A stretch of DNA of 64,000 bases from positions 124,001-188,000 of the forward strand of contig JAWKRB010000005.1 of assembly GCA_041389885.1 (NCBI GenBank). Direction: 5' to 3'. Source of the stretch: JAWKRB01 sp041389885. Its GTDB lineage: Bacteria > Myxococcota_A > Polyangia > Polyangiales > Ga0077539. The notes beneath the pieces are model-generated. The model did not search any database and had not been told where the DNA came from. It worked only from the letters and a program-made list of their open reading frames with translations. Position numbers and translations under genes: made by a program. Shown in pieces: positions 1-9,209 of this stretch; positions within the stretch are counted from its first letter, which is position 1; each line of letters starts with the position of its first letter.

Positions 1-3
1 CGC

Positions 4-2544
4 TCAGGGCGCGGGGGTGAGGCGGAAGGCGCGGGTCGTGGCGACGGAGTCGGGGAAGTTGTACCCGACGAGGTTGCCCGCGGTGCCGTCGGCGTTCTCG
101 ATGCCCACGGTGGCCGAGTCGCCCGTGCCGCGCGTCGTGGCCGTCGTGAGCGTGCAGTAGTGGAACTCCACCGCGCCCGTGGTCTCGAAGAGCTTGGCCT
201 GGAACGAGAGGCGCTCGGTGGAGGCGGAGCCGAGGCTGCGCCAGTTCTCCCAGCCGATCACGAAGCGGCGGTTGGGCATGGTGCCCAGCGTCGCGGTGCG
301 CACGGTGCTGGTCACGCCCGTGGCCGAGGCGGGCACGAGGTCGTCCCAGAACGGCGCGACGAGGTTGTTCGGCGTCCCCGCGGTGGGGATGACCGCGTTG
401 GAGAAGTTCGACAGGGGCGAGCCCATCGCGTTCGGGTAGAGCATCGCGAAGCCGTTGGAGGCCACGGAGTAGTGCGTCTGCGCGACGCCGAAGAAGGGCA
501 CCGAGAAGGGCAGCGCCGCGACGGCCGTCGTCGAGTCATCGGACCAGCCCGACATGGGCGCGACCGCCGTGCCCATCGAGAGGTCGTCGCAGGCGCCGGT
601 GATCGTCGCGAGGGCGTACACCGGCATCGGCGCGGGCGAGAGCGGCGAGTTGGTCGCGGTGATGGCGAAGGCGCCGCCGGTCATCGCGGTGGTCGTCGAC
701 ACGCTCACCACCATGGTGCGCGGGAGCTGCGTGGGGTTGTCGAGGTTGAGCGTCGCCGGGCCGCCGTCGGCGGTGCCCGCGATGCTGCTGAAGCACGACG
801 TCGCCGCGCAGCTGCCGACCGAGCGGACGCGCGGGCGCCAGGTCGCGCCGGTGGCGGGCTGCACGAGCACCGCGGTGCGCTGCCCGGCGGGCACGGTCAC
901 GGAGTAGAAGACCTCGTTGCTGAGGTCAGAGGTCGAGCAGGTCGTGGGGCGCGCGATGCCCTGGCCCGTGTCGCCCATCACCATCATGCCGTTGGTGAGC
1001 GGGGTGGCGCGCTCGCACACCGAGCTCGGCGTGAGCGCGGTGAGGCTCGTGGCGAGGTCGAAGCTCATCGGCATCGTGGTGCTCTCGCCGCTCACCGAGA
1101 GGAACACCGTGCGCGCCGTGGTGCCCGCGTTGGTCACGCCCACCGAGGAGGGCATGTTCGTGGTGCCGCCGGTGCTCGTGAGGCAGACGCTGGCCTCGCA
1201 GCCGTCGAGGATGCGCATCGCGGCGCGGCGGCCCGACATCGCCATGGGGGTCGCGGTGGCGGTGAGGCGCTGCCCGGCGGGGATCGACACGCGGAACCAG
1301 CGCTGCGCACCGAGGCCGGTCTGGCACACGGTGTTCGCCGGGCCGCCGTTCATGGTGCTCTCGCCCATGCGGCCCATGCCCGCGGTGACGTCGAGCGCCA
1401 TCGCGCAGGACGCGCCCGGCATCAGCATCTGCGTCGCGAGGGAGAGGTCGAAGGTGCCCGTGGTCGCCGAGGCCGACGACGCGCTGACCGACACGAAGTA
1501 GGTGCGCATGGTCGTGCCGTTGTTCGCGAACACGAGGGTGCCGGGCATCCCCGCCGTGCCCGAGGCGTTCGCGAGGCAGGTGGTCGCGGTGCAGCTGTCG
1601 AGGAGGCGGAGCTGCGGCGTCCAGGTGGGCATGGTGCCCGTGGGCGTGGCGCGCACCGTGGCCTGCGTGCCCGGCGCGACCTGAACGGAGTAGAAGAACT
1701 GCCCGCCGCCGCCGGTGAGGCAGGTGGTGGAGGGGGTGATGCCGCCGCTGAGGTCCTGGTTGGTCAGCCCCGAGGTGGTGAGGGGCAGGGCCGCGGCGCA
1801 GGTCGCGTTCGGCGCCACGGTGAACGACCGCGCGGTGAGCGCGTAGGCGCCCATGCTGGTGTTGTACCCGTCGACGATCACGCTGTAGGTGCCGGGCTCG
1901 AGCTGCGTGCGAACGAACGACTGCAGGCCGGTCGCGTCGTCGCTGCAGGCCACCTCGCTCATCGCGTCGGTGCAGGTGCGGCGAATCGAGAGCACGGTGT
2001 CGAAGCTGGTGCCCATGCCGACCGTGGAGAGCTCGACGCCCGTCGGCGCGGTGACCGTGAGGGTGTAGACGTTCTCCGGGCCGCGGGTGTTGCTCTGGCA
2101 GCTCGACGAGGGCACCTGGCTGGCGCCCGAGGTCGTGCCCATGATCGGCATGACCATGCCGGGCAGAGAGATCGTGCCGGTGGGCGTCGGGCAGCTGGGC
2201 GCCGCCGGGGCGTCGGTGCTCGCGTCGGTGGGTCCGCCCGCGTCGGTGGGTCCGCCCGCGTCGGCGCTCGCGTCGGCGGGTCCGCCGGCGTCGGTGGCGG
2301 CGTCCTTGCCGCCGGCGTCGGTGGTGACCACGTCCTGGGCCACTGCGTCCACCGCGACCACGTCCTGGCCGCCGCCAGAATCCACCGCGACCACGTCCTT
2401 GCCGCCGCCGGTGTCAGTCACCACCGCGTCCTGGCCGCCGTTCACGTCGAGGTCGGGCACGTCGAAGCCGCCGTTGTTGGCGACCGGGGTGTTGCCGCAC
2501 CCGACAGCCATCAAAAACACCGCGTAGGACCACTTTTTGGACAT
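4..2544 (-). CDS. Large secreted lipoprotein with PPC-like beta-sandwich repeats
   Basis: Predicted 846-aa exported protein. The reading frame is open further upstream, but the ATG at 2544 is preceded by a strong AAGGAGAG Shine-Dalgarno and opens a short lipoprotein signal with lipobox AVGC, so it is the likely start. Residues about 25-110 are a low-complexity Asp/Gly/Ala/Val linker (repeated DVVAVD and DAGG units). After it come four similar domains of about 130 residues resembling bacterial pre-peptidase C-terminal (PPC) domains, with motifs such as ACSDDATG and LEPGTYSVIVDGY. The last about 190 residues form a different beta-rich domain (VASNGFAMLYPN, VAPFWDDL), similar to domains found in cell-surface adhesins. 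Probably an outer-membrane-anchored or surface protein; substrate unknown. The repeats and export signal are visible in the sequence; the adhesin-like role is inference. Confidence 0.85.
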   Translation of the reverse strand: MSKKWSYAVFLMAVGCGNTPVANNGGFDVPDLDVNGGQDAVVTDTGGGKDVVAVDSGGGQDVVAVDAVAQDVVTTDAGGKDAATDAGGPADASADAGGPTDAGGPTDASTDAPAAPSCPTPTGTISLPGMVMPIMGTTSGASQVPSSSCQSNTRGPENVYTLTVTAPTGVELSTVGMGTSFDTVLSIRRTCTDAMSEVACSDDATGLQSFVRTQLEPGTYSVIVDGYNTSMGAYALTARSFTVAPNATCAAALPLTTSGLTNQDLSGGITPSTTCLTGGGGQFFYSVQVAPGTQATVRATPTGTMPTWTPQLRLLDSCTATTCLANASGTAGMPGTLVFANNGTTMRTYFVSVSASSASATTGTFDLSLATQMLMPGASCAMALDVTAGMGRMGESTMNGGPANTVCQTGLGAQRWFRVSIPAGQRLTATATPMAMSGRRAAMRILDGCEASVCLTSTGGTTNMPSSVGVTNAGTTARTVFLSVSGESTTMPMSFDLATSLTALTPSSVCERATPLTNGMMVMGDTGQGIARPTTCSTSDLSNEVFYSVTVPAGQRTAVLVQPATGATWRPRVRSVGSCAATSCFSSIAGTADGGPATLNLDNPTQLPRTMVVSVSTTTAMTGGAFAITATNSPLSPAPMPVYALATITGACDDLSMGTAVAPMSGWSDDSTTAVAALPFSVPFFGVAQTHYSVASNGFAMLYPNAMGSPLSNFSNAVIPTAGTPNNLVAPFWDDLVPASATGVTSTVRTATLGTMPNRRFVIGWENWRSLGSASTERLSFQAKLFETTGAVEFHYCTLTTATTRGTGDSATVGIENADGTAGNLVGYNFPDSVATTRAFRLTPAP

Positions 2545-2771
2545 AAGTCTCTCCTTGAGGGCGCGATCGACTCGCGCCCGAAGCGCGCGATCGTAGCAGA
2601 AACGCCCCCTGGTGAGGGATCGATGTCGCATTGGTCAAACTGGGGCGGCGGGGACCCGACGGAGCGACGCTTTCACCGCCCTGGGGCGAGAAACCGTTGA
2701 CGGGGACCAAACACTCACGCTCCCATGCTCGCTCCCGCGGGCATCGGTCGCGCGGCGAAGATGGAGGTCGC

Positions 2772-3484
2772 ATGCGCGCTCGCCGCGTGAGCTCCCTGCT
2801 GGGGCTCTCTCTGATGTTCATCGTCCGCGCGCCCAGCGCGGCAGACCTGCGCGGCACCCTCGCCGGGGCCGCGGAGCTCACCCCCGCCCCGACGCCCCCC
2901 GACGCGCGCCGGCGGGACTTCTACTGGGAGGTCCCCAACGGCGTGGTCCCCCTGAGCACGCCGCGCGCGGACATCGAGCGAGACATCGCCGTGGTGCTCA
3001 CGGGCGCGGGCGTCGAAGAGTCGCGGCAGCCCGGCGCGGTGGTGCTCGAGGGCGGGCGCTGTCGACCCGGCACCGTGGTGGTCTCGCCCGGCGCGATGGT
3101 CAACGTCGAGAACGCCGACCTGCTCACCCACGAGCTCTACGTCGTCGCGCGGGGGAGCGCCGAGCGGGTGGTCCTCTGCCGATCGCACCCTCGCCCAGGG
3201 CGCGGCGGCAGATCAGCGTGGCGAGCGCGGGCGTCTACGAGATCCGCGACGCGCGCGACCCCTCGCTGCGGTGCTGGATGGCGGTCGGACCGGGGCAGGG
3301 CAGGGTGCTCCGCCTCGACGCGCAGGGCGCCTTCCGCGCCACCGGGCTCAGCGACGGGGACTACACCGTGAAGGTCTATTACGAAGGCGTCGAGCGGGCC
3401 TCGCAGGCCGTGACCGTCGCGGGGCGCGAGGCCACCGTGACCGTGACCGTCGGCGGCGCGCCCCCGGCGCCCAGGGGGCGCTGA
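2772..3484 (+). pseudogene. Exported cupredoxin-like protein, broken by a single-base frameshift
   Basis: Starts at the ATG at 2772 with GGAGG five bases upstream. It encodes a signal peptide (LLGLSLMFIVRAPSAAD) and then a plastocyanin-like segment (GTVVVSPGAMVNVENADLLTHELYVV). At about 3170-3180 the frame breaks: the continuation (PIAPSPRARRQISVASAGVY, then a carboxypeptidase-regulatory-like tail ending at 3484) lies in the frame one base behind. Restoring one base gives a smooth 237-aa protein. It ends four bases before the MXAN_5187-like gene, so the two look co-transcribed. No complete copper-ligand set is obvious, so metal binding is unproven. The break may be a true mutation or a sequencing error. 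Confidence 0.7.
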
Positions 3485-3487
3485 GCG

Positions 3488-4954
3488 ATGCTGTTCTCTC
3501 GCCTCTGGATGGCCCTCCTCGCGGTCGTCGCGTGCCTCGCGCTGGGGACGGCGTCGCTCATGCGGCAGACCTACCTCCACGACCGCGCGAGCGACACGGG
3601 CGCGCTCGTCGCGAACGACCGCAGGGTGCTCGAGCAGCTGCTGCGCCGCGAGGCCCGCACGCGCCTCGACGACCTCACGCCGGTGAGCGCCAACCCCGAG
3701 CTCGTCACGCTCATGTCGGCGATTCACACCCGCGCCAACGACAGCGCCACCACCATCGGCCAGGGGATCACCGCGCGGCTGCGCGCCCTCAACACCGAGC
3801 TCGGCCCCCTCCGCGGAGACATCCTCTTCGCGGTCGACCCGCGGGGCATCGTGGTCGGCCGCGCGGGGCTGGGCGAGGGCGACGTCGGGCAGTTCCTCGG
3901 CGGGCACGCGCTCATCGCGTCGGCCCTCGCGGGCAACACCCGCGACGACGTGTGGGAGATCTCAGGCAACGCCTACCGCATGGCCGCGCGTCCGGTGATC
4001 TCCCAGGGGCGCTACTACGTCGGCGCGATCGTGCACGGGATGATCATCAACCGCGCCTTCGCCGAGACCATCTCCCGCGCGGTGCCCGGCGCGTCGCTGC
4101 TCTTCTTCGGCGGCGACGGCGTCTACGCCGGGGTCACCCCGGCGCCCGAGGCGGGGCTCCCCGTGCCGCCGCCCTCCGAGCTCCTCGCGGAGATCGCCCG
4201 CACCGCCCGCGAGCGGGACGACTGGCGCGCCCGCGGCGCCACCGAGGCCGTGCCCCTCCCCGACGACCGCGGCGTGGCGGTCTTCGGCGCCCTGCCGGGC
4301 CTCGCGGGGGCCTCGGGCGCGGGCTTCGCGCTCGCCCGCGGCGTGCCCACCATCGCCTCGAACTTTCTCTTCAAGGCCAAGGGCGAAGAGCTCGCCCGGG
4401 TGCCCTGGGGGATCTTCGGCGGGCTCGCGGCCCTCGCCGTGCTCCTCGGCCTGGGCATCGGCTGGCTGGAGTACGACAGCAAGAAGCGCAGCCTCGCCGC
4501 GGCGCTCAAGGCCCTCACGAAGCCCGGCACCGACCGCCTCGACCCGCTGGCGCTCAGCGGCTTCGCGCGGGAGCTCGCGGTCACGGCGAACGAGGGCCTC
4601 GACGAGGTGGTGAAGCGCGAGGTGACCCGCGCCGGCGGACGTCTTCGCAACTCGTCGGAGCTCGAGTCGCTGCTCTCGATGCCCACGCCCGAGCCGAGGA
4701 TGACGGGCGTGCCGGCGAACGTGAAGCGGGCGATGAGCGCCGACGACGAGCAGCGGCACTGGCGCGAGGTGCACGCGCAGTTCGGCGAGAAGCGCCGCGC
4801 GTGCAGCGAGCCCGAGGTGAGCTGGGAGGTCTTCACCCAGACCCTCCAGCGCAGCAAGGACCAGCTCATGAACCGCGTCGCCTGCCGCGGCGTGACCTTC
4901 ACCGCGACGGTGAAGGACGGCCGCGCCACCCTGCGCGCCGCGCCCCTGCGCTGA
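3488..4954 (+). CDS. Membrane-anchored sensor-like protein, probable MXAN_5187 family
   Basis: 488 aa. A transmembrane segment at about residues 5-25 and a second at about 306-325 (FGGLAALAVLLGLGIGWLEY) enclose a periplasmic domain of about 280 residues that looks like a CACHE/PAS-like sensor (DILFAVDPRGIVVGRAG, GRYYVGAIVHGM). The cytoplasmic part has a linker resembling HAMP-adjacent helices and ends in a domain (AQFGEKRRACSEPEVSWEVF) that I associate with the myxobacterial MXAN_5187 C-terminal family. No kinase, cyclase or methyl-accepting domain follows, so the output is unknown. It begins four bases after the cupredoxin-like gene and probably shares its transcript. The family name is from memory and should be checked; the topology is directly visible. 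Confidence 0.75.
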   Translation: MLFSRLWMALLAVVACLALGTASLMRQTYLHDRASDTGALVANDRRVLEQLLRREARTRLDDLTPVSANPELVTLMSAIHTRANDSATTIGQGITARLRALNTELGPLRGDILFAVDPRGIVVGRAGLGEGDVGQFLGGHALIASALAGNTRDDVWEISGNAYRMAARPVISQGRYYVGAIVHGMIINRAFAETISRAVPGASLLFFGGDGVYAGVTPAPEAGLPVPPPSELLAEIARTARERDDWRARGATEAVPLPDDRGVAVFGALPGLAGASGAGFALARGVPTIASNFLFKAKGEELARVPWGIFGGLAALAVLLGLGIGWLEYDSKKRSLAAALKALTKPGTDRLDPLALSGFARELAVTANEGLDEVVKREVTRAGGRLRNSSELESLLSMPTPEPRMTGVPANVKRAMSADDEQRHWREVHAQFGEKRRACSEPEVSWEVFTQTLQRSKDQLMNRVACRGVTFTATVKDGRATLRAAPLR

Positions 4955-4972
4955 GCCGCTCGCGCCCCTTCG

Positions 4973-5548
4973 CTACAGCTTCTCGACGAGCCTCCGCGGC
5001 ACGGTCTTTCCGCGCAGGGCGAGGCGCTTCTGGCCCATCTCGACGAAGACCGCGGTGGTCTCCATCGCGCGGTAGAGGGCGTAGCGACCGACGCCCTCCC
5101 ACCCCGCCTCCATCTCCCCCGAGGGGGTGATGGCGCAGGCGCCCTGCTCCACCGGACGCAGCACGAGCCCCTCACACGGGACCTCCGTGCCCGGCCACCC
5201 GATGCCCTCCAGCGCCGCGTCGCGGTCGAGGAAGTGCAGCGAGTCGCCCCTGGCGCTCAGCGCCACCCAGCGGTCTCTCCCCTTCTCCGGCGCGGTGAAC
5301 ACCCGCAGCACCGACGCGCCCTCGCGGACCATCCTGAGCTCCCCCGAGAGCCAGAATTCCTCGCCCATCCAGAGCAGCACGTCGCCCACGCGCATGGCGC
5401 CGGGCTCGAGGTCTTGCCGCGCCTCGGGGCGCTTCGTCGGCGCGGGGCCCGAGGGGCGCTCGCCGTCTCGCCGCTTGCGCCAGCGCACCGCCGCCGCGGC
5501 GCCGCCTGCGCCCATCGCCATCAAGAGACCGAGAGAGATCGGGTCCAT
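4973..5548 (-). CDS. DUF4178-like membrane-anchored protein
   Basis: 191 aa. The start is the ATG at 5548, just after the thiE stop (5551-5553), which gives tight coupling. An N-terminal hydrophobic helix (residues about 3-20) is followed by a basic patch (RWRKRRDGERPSG) and a beta-rich domain (MRVGDVLLWMGEEFWLSGEL, FTAPEKGRDRWVALSARG, SLHFLDRD) that resembles DUF4178. Members are small beta-rich proteins of unknown biochemical role, often found near membrane-remodelling genes. The link with thiE is probably operon placement only. The gene converges on the MXAN_5187-like gene with an 18-bp gap in which I see no clear terminator. Confidence 0.7.
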   Translation of the reverse strand: MDPISLGLLMAMGAGGAAAAVRWRKRRDGERPSGPAPTKRPEARQDLEPGAMRVGDVLLWMGEEFWLSGELRMVREGASVLRVFTAPEKGRDRWVALSARGDSLHFLDRDAALEGIGWPGTEVPCEGLVLRPVEQGACAITPSGEMEAGWEGVGRYALYRAMETTAVFVEMGQKRLALRGKTVPRRLVEKL

Positions 5549-5550
5549 GT

Positions 5551-6180
5551 TCAGCCTCCGCCCAGGGCGAGGTGCAGCGCCCGGGCACGCGCGGTCACCG
5601 CGCCGTCGTCGAGTACCAGGGCCGCGATCACGGCCCCCGCGCGGGCGCCTGCTTCGCGCACCGACGCGGCGTTGTCGAGGGTGATCCCGCCGATGGCCAC
5701 CACCGGCAGCGCCGTTCGCGCGCAGAGCGCACGCAGCGCGTCGAGGCCCACCGTGGGCGCTGCGTCGGCCTTGGAGCGCGTGCCGAAGACCGGCCCGAAG
5801 GCCAGGTAGTCGGGCGCATCTCCTTGCGCGGCAAGCGCTTCGGCGTCGGTGTGGCTCGACGAGCCGTAGCGCAGCGAGGGAAAGGCCCGCCGCGCGTCGG
5901 CCACGGCGAGGTCGGTCGTCCCGAGGTGCGCGCCGTCGGCGCCGGCGAGGGCGGCCACGTCGGCCCGGTCGTTCACGAAGAAGGGCGTGTTCGCCGCGCG
6001 GCAGAGCGGCGCGAGGAGGGACGCGAGCTCGAGCATCGCCCCCGCGCCCAGGGGCTTCGCGCGGAGCTGCAGCGCCGCGAGGGGCCCCGCGTCGAGCACG
6101 CGCCGGGCGAAGTCGACCGGGTCGCGCGCGCCCCGGCGGAGGGCGTCGACATCGACGATCGCATAGAGCCCGGGGCGCAT
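5551..6180 (-). CDS. thiE: Thiamine-phosphate synthase ThiE
   Basis: 209 aa, typical for ThiE. It joins HMP-pyrophosphate to thiazole phosphate to make thiamine monophosphate in the cytoplasm. Family motifs are in order: LQLRAK (residues 37-42), NDRADVAALAGADGAHLG (from about 70), a serine-rich phosphate loop GSSSHT, DYLAFGPVFGTRSKADA, and the C-terminal phosphate site VVAIGGI. The ATG at 6180 is chosen because it directly precedes the first beta strand (GLYAIVDVDAL); the open frame upstream has no ThiE-like content. It is followed immediately by the DUF4178-like gene and is divergent from feoA. No TPP riboswitch was recognised in the 117-bp upstream region. Confidence 0.93.
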   Translation of the reverse strand: MRPGLYAIVDVDALRRGARDPVDFARRVLDAGPLAALQLRAKPLGAGAMLELASLLAPLCRAANTPFFVNDRADVAALAGADGAHLGTTDLAVADARRAFPSLRYGSSSHTDAEALAAQGDAPDYLAFGPVFGTRSKADAAPTVGLDALRALCARTALPVVAIGGITLDNAASVREAGARAGAVIAALVLDDGAVTARARALHLALGGG

Positions 6181-6297
6181 CGCGGCGCATGGCACCACGG
6201 CGCGAGGCCGCACTTCAACCAGACATTCTCCTCGCCGCGGGTAGATCCCACCCCGGCCAATCTTGAAAACGGATCTCATTGTTGGTACGTCCCTCGT

Positions 6298-6546
6298 ATG
6301 AGCGCGGCGCGAACCCTGGCGACGATGCGGTCTGGCGAGCGCGGGCGCGTGGCGCGGGTGGACGTCTCGCCCGAGGTGTCTCGCTGGCTGGGCGCCCTGG
6401 GCATCGCGCCGGGCACCGCGCTCACGCTGCTGCGCCGGGGCCTCTGGGGCGGCCCGCTGCACCTGCGCTCCGACGCGGGGGCTGAGTTCGCGATCGCGTC
6501 CTCCCTCGCGGCGGAGGTGGTGCTGGCGGACGAGAGCGCGCCGTGA
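6298..6546 (+). CDS. feoA: Ferrous iron transport accessory protein FeoA
   Basis: 82 aa, SH3-like FeoA fold. It is a small cytoplasmic partner that modulates the FeoB Fe(II) transporter. Visible family features: GERGRVARVD near the N terminus, LGIAPGTALTLLRRG in the middle (the usual G(I/L)xPGxxhxhhxxxP region) and a C-terminal AIASSLAAEVVL. Its stop overlaps the GTG start of feoB (GTGA), which is standard feoAB coupling. The 117-bp divergent region with thiE is noticeably A/T-richer around 6260-6285 and presumably holds the promoter. I could not identify a convincing Fur box there. Confidence 0.9.
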   Translation: MSAARTLATMRSGERGRVARVDVSPEVSRWLGALGIAPGTALTLLRRGLWGGPLHLRSDAGAEFAIASSLAAEVVLADESAP

Positions 6547-8455
6547 GCGTCGAGGCCGAGCCCGCGGGGCCCTTTCGTCGCAGCGGCCGCGAAGAGACCG
6601 ACGCCCTCGTCGTCGCCCTCATCGGCCGGCCCAACGCGGGCAAGAGCTCCCTCTTCAACCGCCTCACCCACGGCGGCGCGAAGGTCGGAAACTTCCCGGG
6701 GATCACCGTCGACGTCCTCGAGCGCGCGCTCCCGGCGGAGGGTGACCGCCCCGCGCTCACGGTGGTCGACCTCCCCGGCCTGTACTCCCTCTCGCACTCG
6801 ACCGACGACGAGAGCGACGAGGCCGTGGCCCGCGCGTGGATCGCCTCGCGCAGCGCGCACCGCGACCACACCGCGCTGGTGCAGGTGATCGACGGCACGC
6901 AGCTCGCGCAGGGCCTCCGGCTCACCCGCGAGCTCCGCCGCGAGGAGCTCCCGCTCCTGCTCGCGCTCAGCCAGCTCGACCTGATGACCCGCGAGGGCGT
7001 GCGGGTCGACCTCGAGGCCCTCTCCCTCGCCCTCGGCGTGCCGGTCATCACGGTGAGCGCGCGCGACCCCGCCTCCCGCGCCGCCGTCCTCGACGCGGCC
7101 CTCGACGCGCTGCGCGCGACGCCCGTAGAAGCCCGCGCGGCAGACTTCGACCCGACGAGCTCGCCCGCGCGGTGACCTCCCAGGGCGACCGCCGCGGCGC
7201 CTCGCTCCGCGCGCGCACCGACCGCCTCGACGCGGTGCTCCTGCACCCGGTGCTCGGTCCGCTGACCTTCGTGCTGCTGATGACCGCGCTCTTCGCGGCG
7301 GTCTTTCTCGTGGCCGATCCCGCGTCGTCGGTGCTCGAGGGCGGCGCGCGGTGGCTGGGCGCGCGCGTGCAGAACCTCTTGGGGCGCAACGTGTTCAGCT
7401 CGTTCCTGGTCGACGGCGTGCTCGGCGGCGCGGGCACGGTGCTCGCGTTTCTGCCGCAGATCGTGATCCTCACGGTGGCGATGGAGCTGCTCGACGCGTC
7501 GGGCTACCTCGCGCGCGGAGTCTTCCTCGTCGACCGGCTGCTCCGGGGTGTGGGGCTCGGCGGCAAGGCCTTCGTGCCGATGCTCACGGCCCACGCCTGC
7601 GCGGTGCCCGCCATCGCCGCGACGCGGATCCTGCGAGACCCCAAGGAGCGGCTCACGGCGATCCTCGTGCTGCCGCTGATGACCTGCTCCGCGCGCATCC
7701 CGACCTACGGTCTGCTCATCGCGGCCTTTCTCTCGTCGTCGGGACCGATCGCGCAGGCGCTGGTCTTCGTGGGCCTCTACGCCGCGGGCATCGCCGCGGG
7801 CATGATCGCGTCGATCGCCTTGCGCCGCACGGTGACCCGCGGTCGCGCGCTGCCCCTCGCCATCGAGATGCCGGCGTACCGCGCGCCCGAGGCGAAGGCC
7901 GTGGCCCGCGCGGGGGTCAACGCCGCGCTGCGCTTCTTGAGGGACGTCGGCACCACCATCGTCGCGTCATCCGCGGTGCTCTGGGTGCTGCTCTCGGTGC
8001 CCATGCCCGGCGTGAGCGCGGCCCCTGGCGCCCCCGCGATCGAGCGCTCGGTGGCCGCCTCGGTGGGACGCGCGATGGAGCCCGTGACCCGCGTCGCGGG
8101 CTTCGACTGGCGCATCAACGTCGGGCTCATCGGCTCCTTCGGCGCCCGCGAGCTCATGGTGGGAACCCTCGGGGTGATCCACGGACTCGAGGGCGCCGAA
8201 GACGACCCTGGTCCCCTCGCCGCGAGGCTCCGCGCGGCCCGCGGACCCGGCGGACGCCCGGCCTACGGAGTCCCCACGGCCCTCGCGCTCATGGCCTTCT
8301 TCGTGCTCGCGTGCCAGTGCGTGAGCACCGTCGCGGCGATTCGCCGAGAGACGCGCTCCTGGCGCTGGGCGCTCTTCACCCTGGGATACACCTACGCCGC
8401 GGGGGCGGTGGTCGCGGTGCTGGTCTACCAGGTCGCGCGGGCGCTCGGCGCGTAG
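6543..8455 (+). pseudogene. feoB: Ferrous iron transporter FeoB, split by a single-base frameshift
   Basis: FeoB imports Fe(II) across the inner membrane using an N-terminal GTPase and a gated membrane domain. The GTPase half (6543-about 7150) has G1 GRPNAGKSS (residues 28-36), G2 GNFPGIT and G3 DLPGLYSL. The G4 motif reads SQLD instead of the usual NxxD. Around 7148-7155 the frame shifts: the continuation (DELARAVTSQGDRRGASL and about eight membrane helices, with GAGTVLAFLPQIVIL, LTAHACAVPAIAATR and FGARELMVGTLGV) is one base behind and ends with TAG at 8455. One restored base gives about 637 aa, a short but normal FeoB. The remaining sequence is undegraded, so a sequencing error is a real possibility. 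The last 148 bp are duplicated at 22334-22923. Confidence 0.9.
8308..8455 (+). repeat. feoB 3'-end duplication, left copy (intact)
   Basis: The final 148 bases of feoB, from CGCGTGCCAG to the TAG stop, recur at 22334-22407 plus 22850-22923. The second copy is interrupted only by a 432-bp foldback element and its target duplication. By eye the two copies are identical up to both ends, and homology stops exactly at the feoB stop codon (TACC here, CGAT in the other copy). They bracket the 13.9-kb accessory segment as direct repeats, like attL/attR or the product of an unequal recombination. Confidence 0.9.
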
Positions 8456-8822
8456 TACCTCGGCGTAGGGGATGTGAAGGGTTCAGCGCGACGGACGTTG
8501 CCCACATCACGCGCTGCCGCGCCCCCCTTCTCCCGCCTCGGGTGTCAGCGCTGAACGCGTCTGTTTCAGTCGCCCTCTCCGCTGCCCCCTGCGGTCGCTG
8601 GCTCGCAGACGGGGGAGGCTGATCGCGCAGCGACGGATGTGTCACGGCGGATTCTGCACGGACTCGGACGCGCTCGACCTGCTGACGAAGCGGCGACGCG
8701 GAGTTCGGTCACAAGAGTCAGTGCGCGAAAATCCTCCAGAGCATCCCTTGACGCGACCTCGAAATCGGTAGACACGAGAGAACGTCGCGCACGTGGAGGG
8801 TGGAAATGAGCTGGCATAGAAC
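8456..8822. other. Non-coding left edge of the accessory island
   Basis: 367 bp without a convincing gene. The base composition becomes visibly less GC-rich from here on. Around 8578-8606 a short stretch (CCCTGCGGTCGCTGGCTCGC) matches part of both arms of the foldback element at 22408-22839, so a fragment of that repeat family may lie here. No promoter or terminator could be assigned with confidence. Confidence 0.5.
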
Positions 8823-9209
8823 GTGTTGGGGGGGGTACTCGCAGGGCTTCTGCACTGCAGCAACGACGACGTAGCCGTTCGTCGGGCGGTTCAGGCGATC
8901 AATGAGGTCAACTACGAGCTCATCGATTGCCAGAACCTGGAGACTCAGCTTGAGGGGCTGAGGGGAGCGGCGAAGCATCAGGCGGCGATCCAGCGAGCGC
9001 AGCAACTCCGCGATGAGGCGCCCCATGCGGACATTCCGTTGGAGGTCCTCACGAAGTTTCATGCTCCGGTGATCGGACAGGGGCGGCTCGGTCCCTCCGA
9101 CGAGGATCGGCGGCTCTTGATCTTCACGGCATATACGCTGTGCGACCCGCTGACGCGGGAGATCGTGTCGCAGCACTACATCGCGCAACACCCGGAGTTG
9201 CGGCAGTGA
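8823..9209 (+). CDS. Hypothetical protein upstream of the secreted metzincin-like gene
   Basis: 128 aa from a GTG at 8823; I do not recognise a family. It is acidic and helical (VRRAVQAINEVNYELIDCQN, DEDRRLLIFTAYTLCDPLTR). The N-terminal residues are weakly hydrophobic but not a clear signal peptide, and the 5' end may be truncated at the island edge. Its stop overlaps the GTG start of the next gene by four bases (GTGA), the coupling seen in many operons of this window. That is the main reason to think it is real. Codon composition is less GC-extreme than in feoB, like the rest of the island. Confidence 0.5.
   Translation: MLGGVLAGLLHCSNDDVAVRRAVQAINEVNYELIDCQNLETQLEGLRGAAKHQAAIQRAQQLRDEAPHADIPLEVLTKFHAPVIGQGRLGPSDEDRRLLIFTAYTLCDPLTREIVSQHYIAQHPELRQ

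Noticed and set aside
6241..6297. Fur box upstream of feoA
   Set aside because: The A/T-richer stretch TTGAAAACGGATCTCATTG has too few matches to the Fur consensus to be called.
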